DNA of 61,298 nt from Methylococcaceae bacterium TMED69 (GCA_002170535.1 NHDW01000008.1:86365-147662), one strand, 5' to 3'; positions 8,889-19,051 are shown, counted from the first letter of the stretch. A program made the numbers and translations. The notes: generated from the sequence alone by a model not told the origin.

Positions 8889-11180
8889 CTAGCCAATTTC
8901 AGACAAAATTTTGATCGGGTTTAACGGTAAATCGGTCATTCGTCTACCAATAGCATTAGAAACTGCATTTGCGACCGCTCCTAAAGGAGGTACAATCGGC
9001 GTCTCCCCTACACCACGTACTCCGAACGGGTGCCCTGGATTTGGAACTTCAACTAAAATTGTTTCGATCATAGGTAGGTCTGAAGCAACTGGGATTCTAT
9101 AGTCTAAAAATCCAGTGTTCATAAGATTACCGTCTTTACTATAGACATATTCTTCGTTCAATGCCCATCCGATACCCTGTGCAGCCCCACCCTGGAGTTG
9201 GCCTTCTACATAACTGGGATGTATTGCTTTACCAACATCTTGGATCGCTGTGTATTTTAATACGGTGACCCTGCCCGTTTCTGGGTCAACTTCGACATCG
9301 CAAATATGCAGACCAAAGCCGGGCCCTGCGCCCTTTTTTACATTTATATTGGCTTTGCCGCTTATTGCTCCACCTGTTTTAAATGCTATCTTTGCAATTT
9401 GTTTCATAGACATAGGTTCGATATCCGTTCTTTCTATACAAATCGCCTTTCCATTTTTCCACTCAACCTGAGCCGGATCTACTTTCCAAAACTTGGCAGC
9501 TCGTTTACACATTTCCGTAATCATATCCTCCGCCGCTTCAATTACTGCTTTCCCAGTCGCAAATGTAACCCTGCTTCCGCCTGTGAGATCAGAATAAGGA
9601 ATTGACTCAGTGTCAGCTACGATTGGTTTGACATTCTCCATATTTATACCTAAAGTCTCAGCCGCCATCATTGCCATAGATGCTCTCGATCCACCAATAT
9701 CCGGATTACCCGTAGCAACGGTCACATTTCCGTCTTCATTAATCATTATCTCTGCACTTGAATTGCCACCGATGTTGAACCAGAACCCAGACGCAATTCC
9801 TCGCCCTTGATATGGTTTTAGTTTTTTTCGGTAGTGGTTAGAATTTAATGCAGCTTCTAAGCATTCTTTGTGCCCTATTTTATCAAAGGTTACACCGTAG
9901 GGAGCGGTGGTTCCCTCTGTAGCGCAATTCTTTAGTCGGAGATGGATTGGATCCATTTGAAGTTTTGAGGCCAATTCGTCTATTGCCGATTCGACCGCAA
10001 AAGCGGCAACCGGTGCACCTGGCGCCCTATAGGCAGCTGCTTTTGGCCTATTTACCAAAACATCCCATCCAGTACATTTTACATGTTTTAAATTATAGGG
10101 GGCAAAAGCGGTCATACATCCCAAGCCGACCGGAGAGCCGGCAAAAGCACCAGCCTCATATTTTAACTCGATGAGACCAGCGATAAAATTTCCTTTTTTA
10201 TCGGCGCCCAATTTTACGTGTGCAGTTCCTCCTGATGTCGGACCAGTAGCTCTCATCACTTCTGTTCTATTCATTACAATTTTCACGGGACGGCCTGTTT
10301 TCTCTGAAAGTTTTACAGCGAGCGGCTCGAGATAAATTGTAGTTTTGCCCCCAAACCCGCCTCCTATTTCTGCTGGAATGACTTTTATTTTAGATGTTTC
10401 TAGGCCGCACAATTTGGCGGTGTAAGCTCGAACCATAAAAGCACCTTGACTAGAGCACCAAATTGTTGCCTGATTATCTTTGGTATAACTCGCCGCGCAA
10501 GCATGCGGTTCAATATAACCTTGATGCACAGTTTGGGTACTGTATTTTCTGTCAACCACTATCTCTGCTTGTTCGAAGGTCTTGTCAGGATCTCCAAGTA
10601 GAAATTCAACTTTCTTTGCTATGTTTGATGGCTTTTTAGCTGGTTCTTTAAGTCCTTCAGTGAAAATATTTTTATCGATAATTGGGGTGTTCTTCTTTTC
10701 AGCCGTTTTTATATTCATTACTGGTTTTAGTATTTTGTATTCTACTTCAATCAACCTTGCTGCCTCATTAGCAATGGTTTGAGATATAGCGGCGACAGCA
10801 GCAATAGCATGGCCGTCATAAAGTACTTTATCTTTTGCAAGAACGTTTCTAGCAAGGTCAAAAAAATTAACATTCGAGTTTTTATCAGTAGGCTTAAGAG
10901 TAGCAAGGTCGGAGTGCGTAATTATGCTTTTGACACCCTCTAATTTTAATGCTTTTGAGACATCGACTTTTTTAATTAGTGCATGGGCGTGCTTGCTTCG
11001 GTGAATAGCTCCATAAAGCATTCCATTTAATACAATATCGGCTCCAAAGTTGGCCTTCCCAGTAACCTTGTCTATTCCATCAGGACGTACTGGCCGGGTT
11101 CCGATGACCTTGAATTTATTTTCTTCTTCTGTAGCCTTCCGGTTAGGTCTAGTTAGCTCTTCGGTTCGTACGCTGCTCAT
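8889..11180 (-). CDS. xanthine dehydrogenase family, molybdopterin-binding large subunit
   Basis: IGGGFGGKTTIYLEPLA, AYRAPGAPVAAFAVE, GVRGVGETPIVPPLGAVANA. Confidence 0.93.
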   Translation of the reverse strand: MSSVRTEELTRPNRKATEEENKFKVIGTRPVRPDGIDKVTGKANFGADIVLNGMLYGAIHRSKHAHALIKKVDVSKALKLEGVKSIITHSDLATLKPTDKNSNVNFFDLARNVLAKDKVLYDGHAIAAVAAISQTIANEAARLIEVEYKILKPVMNIKTAEKKNTPIIDKNIFTEGLKEPAKKPSNIAKKVEFLLGDPDKTFEQAEIVVDRKYSTQTVHQGYIEPHACAASYTKDNQATIWCSSQGAFMVRAYTAKLCGLETSKIKVIPAEIGGGFGGKTTIYLEPLAVKLSEKTGRPVKIVMNRTEVMRATGPTSGGTAHVKLGADKKGNFIAGLIELKYEAGAFAGSPVGLGCMTAFAPYNLKHVKCTGWDVLVNRPKAAAYRAPGAPVAAFAVESAIDELASKLQMDPIHLRLKNCATEGTTAPYGVTFDKIGHKECLEAALNSNHYRKKLKPYQGRGIASGFWFNIGGNSSAEIMINEDGNVTVATGNPDIGGSRASMAMMAAETLGINMENVKPIVADTESIPYSDLTGGSRVTFATGKAVIEAAEDMITEMCKRAAKFWKVDPAQVEWKNGKAICIERTDIEPMSMKQIAKIAFKTGGAISGKANINVKKGAGPGFGLHICDVEVDPETGRVTVLKYTAIQDVGKAIHPSYVEGQLQGGAAQGIGWALNEEYVYSKDGNLMNTGFLDYRIPVASDLPMIETILVEVPNPGHPFGVRGVGETPIVPPLGAVANAVSNAIGRRMTDLPLNPIKILSEIG

Positions 11181-11655
11181 TTTCTTCCCTCATTATTTTT
11201 GCGGCTTTGATTACTGCTTTTATGATCTTATCATAGCCTGTACATCGGCAGAGATTACCGGCTAGCCAGTATCTTATTTCTTCCTCGGAAGGGTTTGGTT
11301 TCTCATCAAGTAGCGACTTCGCTGCTACAATGAATCCTGGAGTACAGACGCCGCATTGCAATGCAGCTTCCTCAAGAAATGTTTTTTGTAGTGGATGTAA
11401 TGTTTTTTCGCTCCCAATTCCTTCTATGGTTTGAACATCGCAACCATTTGCCTCAACACCTAAAACCAAACAAGAACAGACTAATCTCCCGTTTAGAGTG
11501 ACACTGCATGCGCCACAGTCTCCAGTAGAACAACCTTCTTTTGTGCCCGTTAAATAAAGTTCATCCCTCAGACAGTCTAGAAGTGTTTGTTGGGTTTCAC
11601 AGAGGATCTCTACGGGGTCGCCGTTTACACTCATTGAAACATGATGCTTGTTCAT
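11149..11655 (-). CDS. (2Fe-2S)-binding small subunit of molybdenum hydroxylase
   Basis: GCSTGDCGACSV and CGVCTPGFI...GNLCRCTGYDKI. Confidence 0.95.
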   Translation of the reverse strand: MNKHHVSMSVNGDPVEILCETQQTLLDCLRDELYLTGTKEGCSTGDCGACSVTLNGRLVCSCLVLGVEANGCDVQTIEGIGSEKTLHPLQKTFLEEAALQCGVCTPGFIVAAKSLLDEKPNPSEEEIRYWLAGNLCRCTGYDKIIKAVIKAAKIMREENEQRTNRRAN

Positions 11656-12545
11656 AAATTTGCCTTTTCTAAAATTCTTGTATGTGCGATTTGTACAGCA
11701 CGTTTAGCCAATACCCCAGCTACCTTGGTTCTGTATGCTATCGTTCCCCTAGTATCGTTAATCGGATCACAGGTGTCCTCGCAAGCCATACCCAAGGTTG
11801 CTAGCGAGTCATTATTGATCTTTTTACCGACTAATATTTTCTTTGCTGTTTTTACAACGGTTGCTTTAGGTGCGACTGCACCTAAACAGATTATTGCATC
11901 CAAGCATTTATTGTTTTCATCAAGAGTCAGAGATGCAGCCACCCCTACAACAGCTATATCCATTTCAGTTCTGGGTATTAGCCTTAAATAGGCTGACGAT
12001 GATTTGTTCGGTTTATCAGGCAAAAAAAGACTTGTCAGTATTTCATCTCTTTTTAAAATAGTTTTACTAGGACTTTTTACAAAATTTTGAACTTTGATAT
12101 CTCTTTTCCCGTTCGGTCCTGCAATTCTACATATAGCTTCGTTAGCTATAAGAGCGGGCACGCTGTCTGCGGCCGGGGAACCATTGCACAAATTGCCCCC
12201 AAGGCTCGCTCTGCCCTGAATCTGGGTTGAACCAATTAACTCCAACGCTTCAACGACTCCAGGCCAATTTCTTTTTATAGACTCGTGTTCTCCTACGACC
12301 GCACCGGAAACAGCTGCCCCTATTCTGACTCCATTTTTCTCTATAGTTATTTGGTTGGCTTCTTTAATATTTTTTATATCGATTATAATTCCAGGTTTAA
12401 TTTTTCCCATCCTCAGTTGCACCAGAAGGTCGGTGCCTCCAGCGATAACTTTAGATCTTCCTTTATTTTGAACCAACAGCTTAACTGCTCCGGCCACTGT
12501 CTTTGGAGCTGCAAAATTCATCTGATGCATATGAATTCCTTTCAA
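11652..12545 (-). CDS. FAD-binding medium subunit of molybdenum hydroxylase
   Basis: VIAGGTDLLVQLRMGKIKP, GRASLGGNLCNGSPAADSVPALIA. Confidence 0.93.
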   Translation of the reverse strand: MKGIHMHQMNFAAPKTVAGAVKLLVQNKGRSKVIAGGTDLLVQLRMGKIKPGIIIDIKNIKEANQITIEKNGVRIGAAVSGAVVGEHESIKRNWPGVVEALELIGSTQIQGRASLGGNLCNGSPAADSVPALIANEAICRIAGPNGKRDIKVQNFVKSPSKTILKRDEILTSLFLPDKPNKSSSAYLRLIPRTEMDIAVVGVAASLTLDENNKCLDAIICLGAVAPKATVVKTAKKILVGKKINNDSLATLGMACEDTCDPINDTRGTIAYRTKVAGVLAKRAVQIAHTRILEKANL

Positions 12546-12628
12546 ATTTTTCTTTAATATTATCTTAAACTGAAAAAAATCTACAGTATCTCGATGAATT
12601 CGGTTTTATTTTGATTTTCGGTGTCTTG

Positions 12629-14938
12629 TCAGGACGGTAAAGAAAGCACATTTTTTGAAATGATATTCCTTTGAATTTCATTTGAACCGCCATAAATAGT
12701 GGCGGGTCTTGCGTTATAAAATTGACTCAAAACATCAACTTTTGAATTTCCAAATGACACATCGCCTAATTTTGATCCTTGGGATTGAGCCAAATCTATT
12801 AGTAATTCGGTCAGTTCTGCAAAAGTTTCTGTGGCCCAGATTTTAAGAATAGAAACATCTGGTCCTAACTCTTCTCCTTTCCTCACAATATCCGCGAATT
12901 TTTGATAAATCGATTCTAAATCTAATACATCTAATTTCAATCTGGTGAATCTATCTTGATAGGAAGATGATATTTCGGCCTGATTTTGGGTGAAAATTTC
13001 TTCTATTCGTTGTAGGACATATTGCGATTGCCTAGGACTGCCTAAGAATATTCGTTCGAACCCTAACAATGCTTTGGCGATAGACCAACCTTTATTGATA
13101 CCACCAATCATGCTATCGAAAGGTACTCGAACATCATCTAAAAAAACTTCACAAAATTCCTCGTGTCCGGCAATATTTTTTATTGGTCTTACAGTTACAC
13201 CAGGTTGATTTAGATTGATGAGAAAAAAACTTATGCTTTCTTGTGGTTTCTTATTAGAGGAGGTTTTGGCTAAGCAAAACATGTGGGTCGCATCCTGTGC
13301 CATCGTCGTCCATGTTTTTTGTCCATTTATTACAAACTCATCTCCATCTTTCACGGCTTTAGTTTGTAGACTAGCTAGATCAGAACCCGCATTTGGCTCA
13401 GAATAGCCTTGGCACCATATTGTTTTTCCTGACAAAATATCGGGAAGGTATTGAGCCCGTTGAGCTTCTGTCCCATGTTTAATTAGGAGCGGGCCAACCA
13501 TGACGATTCCCATGTCAGGCGCCCTTCCTACACCATGACGCTCTAATTCCTCTATGTGGATCAATTGTTGTGATGGGGTGAGACCCATTCCACCGTATTG
13601 TTCTGGCCAAGCAGGTGCTACCCAACCATATTTGGACTGTTTGACATACCAACCTTTAACCTCTGCCCAGCGAAATCTCTTGGTAGGATATCTCATTGAC
13701 TCTGGATACTCAGATTTAAGAAAAGAACGGGAAATTTTTCTAAACTCCTCGTCAGATAAAGATGACCAACCTTTTTCTGGTTTGGATTTCCAACTGGTGC
13801 TAAAACACTTATCTGGTTCATGATTATTAGGCATGAGTTTTTCCAGCTTTTGAAAATTTTCGCTATGCTCCGTGCAATTCCCGAGCCGAGACGTAAGGAC
13901 TAAGGCCTTGTTGACGAATAAACCCACGTCACACTCATCTGTGTATCCCATGCCACCATGCATCTGGATCGCTTCCCTTGTAATAATCTTTGCGGTTTGA
14001 TTGGATCGATATTTTGCTCTTGATAAAAGTTTCTCGATCACAAAGGCGTCTGTTTCCTCGGATAGGCTTTCGAGAGCGTCTTCTAAGACTGCACCCGATA
14101 TTCGCAGTTGCATATACATATCAACAGCACGATGTTGCAAAGCTTGAAAACTACCAATTTTTTTTCCAAACTGGGTCCTCGTTTTTAAGTATTCAATCGT
14201 GATTTTCAAAAGCTCTTCGCTCATTCCATTTAAATATGCGGAGTGGGCAATTAAATTAAGGTTTTTTGATCTCTGAATATTAGCTTCTGCTTTTTTGCCT
14301 GAAGCTATTATTTGTTCGTCCTTTAATTTATATTTTGAAAATCTAATTTTAAGACAGTTACTGCCATCTGCTAAATTCGTCTCGCTAATTGTAAGATCTG
14401 GATCGTCTAGTTTGATTTTTAGAATATAGGATTCGCTAGAGTTTAGAAGACCGAGTATTACAAAATCAGCTTGAGCTGGAATTTGTAGCCCAATAATTTC
14501 TCCATCAATTACAGATTCTTTTTTATAAAATTCTATTTCGTTAGAAGAACTAATATGGTGTCCTGCTAGCGTGTTACAGCTTGCCAAAGAATCGGTAAAT
14601 TCTAAATTCTTTGCCGATCCATTTAGCAAGCTTAACGGCCCGATACCACATTCCATAAAAGGTTCAGGCGCTCCTTTGGTTCCCATGTAATATGCAATCA
14701 ACTTAACTGCGCGCGCTATAAAGTTGATTTCGTTTTCGTCTGTAGATAGTAAATCTAGCCATCCTAGTGCGCCTATTTTTCTCCAGATTTCTAAATCAAA
14801 ATTGACTTGATTATCCCTGATCTTCCTTAATCTAGATCTGTCGAGCTCGGCATTTGTGAAACTAACTGCTGAATTTTCGAGCAAATCTAGGATTTCTTGT
14901 TTTTCGTCTTGCCCTACTCGTTGTGAAGCTGTTCGCAT
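12629..14938 (-). CDS. fused tandem acyl-CoA dehydrogenase (two ACAD-like halves)
   Basis: RTQFGKKIGSFQALQHR and QMHGGMGYTDE in first half; WCQGYSEPNAGSDLASL, WTTMAQDATHMF and YGGSNEIQRNII in second half. Confidence 0.9.
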   Translation of the reverse strand: MRTASQRVGQDEKQEILDLLENSAVSFTNAELDRSRLRKIRDNQVNFDLEIWRKIGALGWLDLLSTDENEINFIARAVKLIAYYMGTKGAPEPFMECGIGPLSLLNGSAKNLEFTDSLASCNTLAGHHISSSNEIEFYKKESVIDGEIIGLQIPAQADFVILGLLNSSESYILKIKLDDPDLTISETNLADGSNCLKIRFSKYKLKDEQIIASGKKAEANIQRSKNLNLIAHSAYLNGMSEELLKITIEYLKTRTQFGKKIGSFQALQHRAVDMYMQLRISGAVLEDALESLSEETDAFVIEKLLSRAKYRSNQTAKIITREAIQMHGGMGYTDECDVGLFVNKALVLTSRLGNCTEHSENFQKLEKLMPNNHEPDKCFSTSWKSKPEKGWSSLSDEEFRKISRSFLKSEYPESMRYPTKRFRWAEVKGWYVKQSKYGWVAPAWPEQYGGMGLTPSQQLIHIEELERHGVGRAPDMGIVMVGPLLIKHGTEAQRAQYLPDILSGKTIWCQGYSEPNAGSDLASLQTKAVKDGDEFVINGQKTWTTMAQDATHMFCLAKTSSNKKPQESISFFLINLNQPGVTVRPIKNIAGHEEFCEVFLDDVRVPFDSMIGGINKGWSIAKALLGFERIFLGSPRQSQYVLQRIEEIFTQNQAEISSSYQDRFTRLKLDVLDLESIYQKFADIVRKGEELGPDVSILKIWATETFAELTELLIDLAQSQGSKLGDVSFGNSKVDVLSQFYNARPATIYGGSNEIQRNIISKNVLSLPS

Positions 14939-15100
14939 TAAATTATGTCCTTTGTTATAACGATTATTCTACACTTTTTATACGATAATTAGAAAAAACC
15001 TTCAACCGCATCTTTTCATTAGATACTCTTGTGTATTTTTATCCTAGTTTTTAATCCTGTTCTGTATTTATAATAGTTCTAATTACGTTAGAAATATATT

Positions 15101-16510
15101 ATGAAAACTAATTTAAAAAAAATAATCTCGTCAATCCCGTCTATAGATCAGTTATTAAGAGACGAAGAAGGCGATAGATTGCAAGATAAATTTGGCCGAA
15201 AGACTGTTAAATCTAGTTTAAGGCTCCTTATTTCTGAAATGAAACAGGAGATTCAAACCGGTGAGCTAAAATCAGTTAGTAAGGGAGATATATACCAAAG
15301 ACTTGAGCTAATCTGTGAAAGCACTAACCCCGAGATCAAAGAAGTTTTAAATTTAACAGGAATAGTTGTGCACACGAATTTAGGAAGATCTTTGTTTCCT
15401 GAGGAAGCTGTAAGATCAGCAGTAAAAGTGATGGAGAATTTTACTAACTTAGAGTTTGATTTATCGTCAGGGAAAAGAGGGGAGAGAGAGCGATTTTTGA
15501 TTGCAAATATAAAAGAGTTAACGGGTGCCGAGGATGCGACATTTGTCAATAATAATGCGGCTGCTGTTTTCTTAATCTTAAATACATTCGGAATGACAAA
15601 AGAAGTTATTATTTCTCGCGGAGAACTGGTTGAAATAGGTGGTCATTTCAGAATACCTGAGATTATGAGAAAAGCTGGCGCTCAAATAGTGGAGGTTGGC
15701 ACTACAAATCGAACCCACTTATCAGATTTTTCTGCTGTTATTAATGTTAATACTGGATTGATCATGAAGGTCTATACCAGTAATTATGAAATTGTTGGGT
15801 TTACTAGTAGTGTTGATGAAAAACAATTGGCTGAACTTGCAAAAAAAAACAATGTACCATTTATAGTCGATGCTGGCAGTGGTAATCTAATTAACACAAC
15901 TTTTGCTGGTTCTACCACAGAAGATAGGGTGGAACAGATCCTTGCGAGAGGTGCTGATCTAGTGACTTTTAGTGGAGACAAGTTATTAGGAGGTCCTCAG
16001 TGCGGGATTATTGCAGGTAAATCAAATTTTATTAATGAGATTCGGCAAAACCCTGTAAAAAGGGCCATGCGTATTGATAAAGTGACTGTTGCTTCAATGT
16101 TCGAAGTTCTCCGGGTCTATATGGACGAACACAAAAAAATTAAACAAAAAATTCCAACCCAGAGATTTTTAAATCGGTCGCCTGATGAGATTAAGAAAGT
16201 TGTAAATCATGTTTTAAGAGCAGTTTCTTCATCTTTTGATTCTGTGGCATCGGCTGAGCTTACTGAATGTAAAAGTCAAGTTGGTAGTGGCGCGCTACCT
16301 GTTGACTCTTTGCCGAGCTATGGGTTGAAGATCACTCCGTTAACTGAAAAATCAATATCGATAGAAAAACTAAACTCTATGTTGCGAGGATTGCCTCATC
16401 CCGTGATTGGCAGAATCACCAAACAATGCATTGTTTTAGATTGTCGATGTTTGGAAAGCGCAGACAAACTAATTGAACAGCTTAAATTGTTGGGACAAAT
16501 AGAACTTTGA
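15101..16510 (+). CDS. selA: L-seryl-tRNA(Sec) selenium transferase
   Basis: TGIVVHTNLGRSLF, PLP-Lys region FSGDKLLGGPQCGIIAG. Confidence 0.95.
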   Translation: MKTNLKKIISSIPSIDQLLRDEEGDRLQDKFGRKTVKSSLRLLISEMKQEIQTGELKSVSKGDIYQRLELICESTNPEIKEVLNLTGIVVHTNLGRSLFPEEAVRSAVKVMENFTNLEFDLSSGKRGERERFLIANIKELTGAEDATFVNNNAAAVFLILNTFGMTKEVIISRGELVEIGGHFRIPEIMRKAGAQIVEVGTTNRTHLSDFSAVINVNTGLIMKVYTSNYEIVGFTSSVDEKQLAELAKKNNVPFIVDAGSGNLINTTFAGSTTEDRVEQILARGADLVTFSGDKLLGGPQCGIIAGKSNFINEIRQNPVKRAMRIDKVTVASMFEVLRVYMDEHKKIKQKIPTQRFLNRSPDEIKKVVNHVLRAVSSSFDSVASAELTECKSQVGSGALPVDSLPSYGLKITPLTEKSISIEKLNSMLRGLPHPVIGRITKQCIVLDCRCLESADKLIEQLKLLGQIEL

Positions 16511-18411
16511 TTTTTGCAACTGCCGGACATATTGACCACGGAAAAACGCAGTTGGTTCGCTCTTTAACCAACGAAAATACTGATACCTTACCTGAAGAAA
16601 AGAGAAGAGGTATGAGTATCGATTTGGGATTTGCCTACACAGATCTAGGCGATGGTGATATTACAGGATTTATTGACGTGCCAGGTCACGAGAAATTTGT
16701 TCATACCATGGTGGCGGGGATTGGTTGCGTTGACCTTGCTATTCTGGTCATAGCTTTGGATGATGGGTTGATGCCGCAAACCCATGAACATATCAAAATT
16801 TTGGAGCTTCTTGGAATTGAAAAAGTAGTTGTAGCTTTTACTAAGCTAGATCTAGTTACAAATAGTAGAGCAATGGCGGTAAGAGACTGTTTTTCTGGAT
16901 TATCGCGGGGAACATTTCTTGAAAATGCATCTAGTGTCATGGTTTCAAACAGTACTGGTGCTGGCATAAGTCAACTCAAGATGATGCTGGTCAACTTGAA
17001 ACAATATGTTAGGGCCAAGGCCACTTGCGGTAATTTCAGATTGGCAATAGATAGGAAATTTTCACTGCAAGGCGTTGGGAAGGTTGTAACCGGTTCAATA
17101 TTTTCTGGAGAAATTAATATCGGAGACACAGCCATGCATTTGCCCTCCAAAACAATGATAAAAGTAAGAGATCTCAGGGTCCAAGGTGCCCCTGCTAGCC
17201 GAGGGAAAACAGGCGACAGGTGTGCATTAAATATCAGTGGTAGCAACCTTGGGAGAATTGAATTATCAAGAGGAGATTGGATCGTTGCGTCAGAAATGGA
17301 TAATTTATCAAAAAATCTTATAGTAGAAGTCCCAGTTAATCTTTTTAAAGGAAAATCGGAAAATCTATCTGTTCATTTTCATCTTGCTTCTCAACACGCA
17401 ACCGGAAAAATTTTTTTGCTTAAATCTTTAAAAGGTGATGGCAAGTTCAAATTTGCCAAAGTCACGTTAACAAAGAAAATTCATGGTGTCAGAGGTGATA
17501 GATTTATCATAAGAGATCAATCCGCGAGGCACACTATTGGAGGGGGCACTCTAATTGACCCTGCGCCCGACTTGAGCGAAATCACTAGTAAAAAAAGAAA
17601 GAGAGTATTTTACCCTTCGATTAAAAGTATCGAATCTGTTTTTGATAGTATGTTGCGCGAAAATGTTACCGGAATTAATCTTGATATCTTCAAAAAAAAA
17701 TTTAATCTCCGAGTCGATGAGTTAAATAGAATGACTGATGATCGATCTATGATGCATTTGTCGCTCAAAAATTGCCAGGTTGTTGTTGACAAGAAAAATT
17801 ATGAAAAAGTTTGTTCGCAGGTTGTCTCGGCATTAGAGCGTTTGCATTTAGATCGTCCAATGAAGTCAAACTTCCACATAGGAGAAATTTTCGAAGTTAC
17901 CCAGCAGCATTTTGAATTTGACAGGCGGCTTTTCCTTTCAGTTGTCTTAAAAACACTTGTGGAAAATAATATTATTGAAAATAAGAAAAATCAGTTTGCG
18001 CTTAAGAACTATAAGCCAAAATTGGATAAAGATAACCAAAGTAAATTTAATCAAGTGAATCTATATTTTGGTTCAAAATTTAATCAGATTTATACGATTC
18101 ATCAGTTGACCGAAAGAACTAATATCGACAGTAATGATATCTCTACGTTTTTAAAAGAGAGTGTAAGGTCAGGGATGATTGTCCAGATTAGTGATAAACG
18201 ATACTGTTCAATCGATTTGGTCGCAAAGGCAAAGAAAATATGTACTTTGCTAGTTCAACAGAACCCTAGCAATTCTTTTACCGTCGCAGATTTTAAAAAT
18301 AATTCGTCGTTGGGAAGGAATCAAGCAATTGAATTACTGGAGTATCTAGATAAAACCAACTTCACCTTGAGAGTAAACAACGCGCGAATTTTGAGAAAAA
18401 ATCGAGGTTGA
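16507..18411 (+). CDS. selB: selenocysteine-specific translation elongation factor
   Basis: MIFATAGHIDHGKTQLV, DVPGHEKFV, C-terminal winged-helix-like region; overlaps selA by 4 nt (TTG start). Confidence 0.95.
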   Translation: MIFATAGHIDHGKTQLVRSLTNENTDTLPEEKRRGMSIDLGFAYTDLGDGDITGFIDVPGHEKFVHTMVAGIGCVDLAILVIALDDGLMPQTHEHIKILELLGIEKVVVAFTKLDLVTNSRAMAVRDCFSGLSRGTFLENASSVMVSNSTGAGISQLKMMLVNLKQYVRAKATCGNFRLAIDRKFSLQGVGKVVTGSIFSGEINIGDTAMHLPSKTMIKVRDLRVQGAPASRGKTGDRCALNISGSNLGRIELSRGDWIVASEMDNLSKNLIVEVPVNLFKGKSENLSVHFHLASQHATGKIFLLKSLKGDGKFKFAKVTLTKKIHGVRGDRFIIRDQSARHTIGGGTLIDPAPDLSEITSKKRKRVFYPSIKSIESVFDSMLRENVTGINLDIFKKKFNLRVDELNRMTDDRSMMHLSLKNCQVVVDKKNYEKVCSQVVSALERLHLDRPMKSNFHIGEIFEVTQQHFEFDRRLFLSVVLKTLVENNIIENKKNQFALKNYKPKLDKDNQSKFNQVNLYFGSKFNQIYTIHQLTERTNIDSNDISTFLKESVRSGMIVQISDKRYCSIDLVAKAKKICTLLVQQNPSNSFTVADFKNNSSLGRNQAIELLEYLDKTNFTLRVNNARILRKNRG

Positions 18412-18436
18412 GCCACCATTCTGTTAATATCGACGT

Positions 18437-18528
18437 GGAAGAGCATCGCCTCCGGTGAGGTGCCCGGTCTTCAAAACCGGTGAAACGTTTACTAAAACGT
18501 TTGGTGGGTTCGACTCCTACCTCTTCCG
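18437..18528 (+). tRNA. selC: tRNA-Sec (anticodon TCA), 3' CCA not encoded
   Basis: GGAAGAG...CTCTTCC acceptor, 6-bp D stem, anticodon loop CTTCAAA on CCGGT/ACCGG, long variable arm AAACGTT/AACGTTT, TTCGACT T loop. Confidence 0.95.
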
Positions 18529-18599
18529 TAAATTCATCGTTTTGATTACGTGAGCGTAATGGTTGGTATGGACGTATATACAACAAAAAGGAAAATAGA

Positions 18600-19040
18600 A
18601 TGAATAAATTTATCTTAGCAATGTCAATCTTTGTTTTAAGTGGAGGCTTATCGGCTTCTGATTGTGGGATTACTGTTAATGGCAATGACATGATGCAATA
18701 CGATGTTACCACTATCAATGTGGACAGCAGTTGTACAAATTTTGAGATAACACTTAACCATTCTGGCAAATTAGACAAATCAATTATGGGTCATAATATC
18801 GTTATCGTCTCTACAGAGTCATTTGATGAAATCATTGGAATGATAAATATGGACGCCGGTATCGACAATGGTTTTCTGCCAGAGGATGGTCGAATAATTG
18901 CAAAGACCGCTATGATCGGTGGAGGAGAGACCACATCCGTTTCTTTTGAGGCAGCTAAGCTTGAGTCCGGCAAGGAATACACTTTTTTCTGTTCTTTCCC
19001 CGGCCATTACGGCATAATGCGCGGAAAATTAGCAATATAG
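18600..19040 (+). CDS. azurin (type 1 blue copper protein)
   Basis: Signal peptide, MGHNIVIV, FFCSFPGHYGIMRGKL copper loop. Confidence 0.92.
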   Translation: MNKFILAMSIFVLSGGLSASDCGITVNGNDMMQYDVTTINVDSSCTNFEITLNHSGKLDKSIMGHNIVIVSTESFDEIIGMINMDAGIDNGFLPEDGRIIAKTAMIGGGETTSVSFEAAKLESGKEYTFFCSFPGHYGIMRGKLAI

Positions 19041-19051
19041 GACAAAGTTTT

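Noticed and set aside
18545-18560. Small hairpin ATTACG-TGAG-CGTAAT after tRNA-Sec
   Set aside because: Only 6 bp, no T-run; too weak to call a terminator or regulator.
18362-18778. 138-aa minus-strand ORF
   Set aside because: Runs antisense through tRNA-Sec and the azurin start; no family resemblance.
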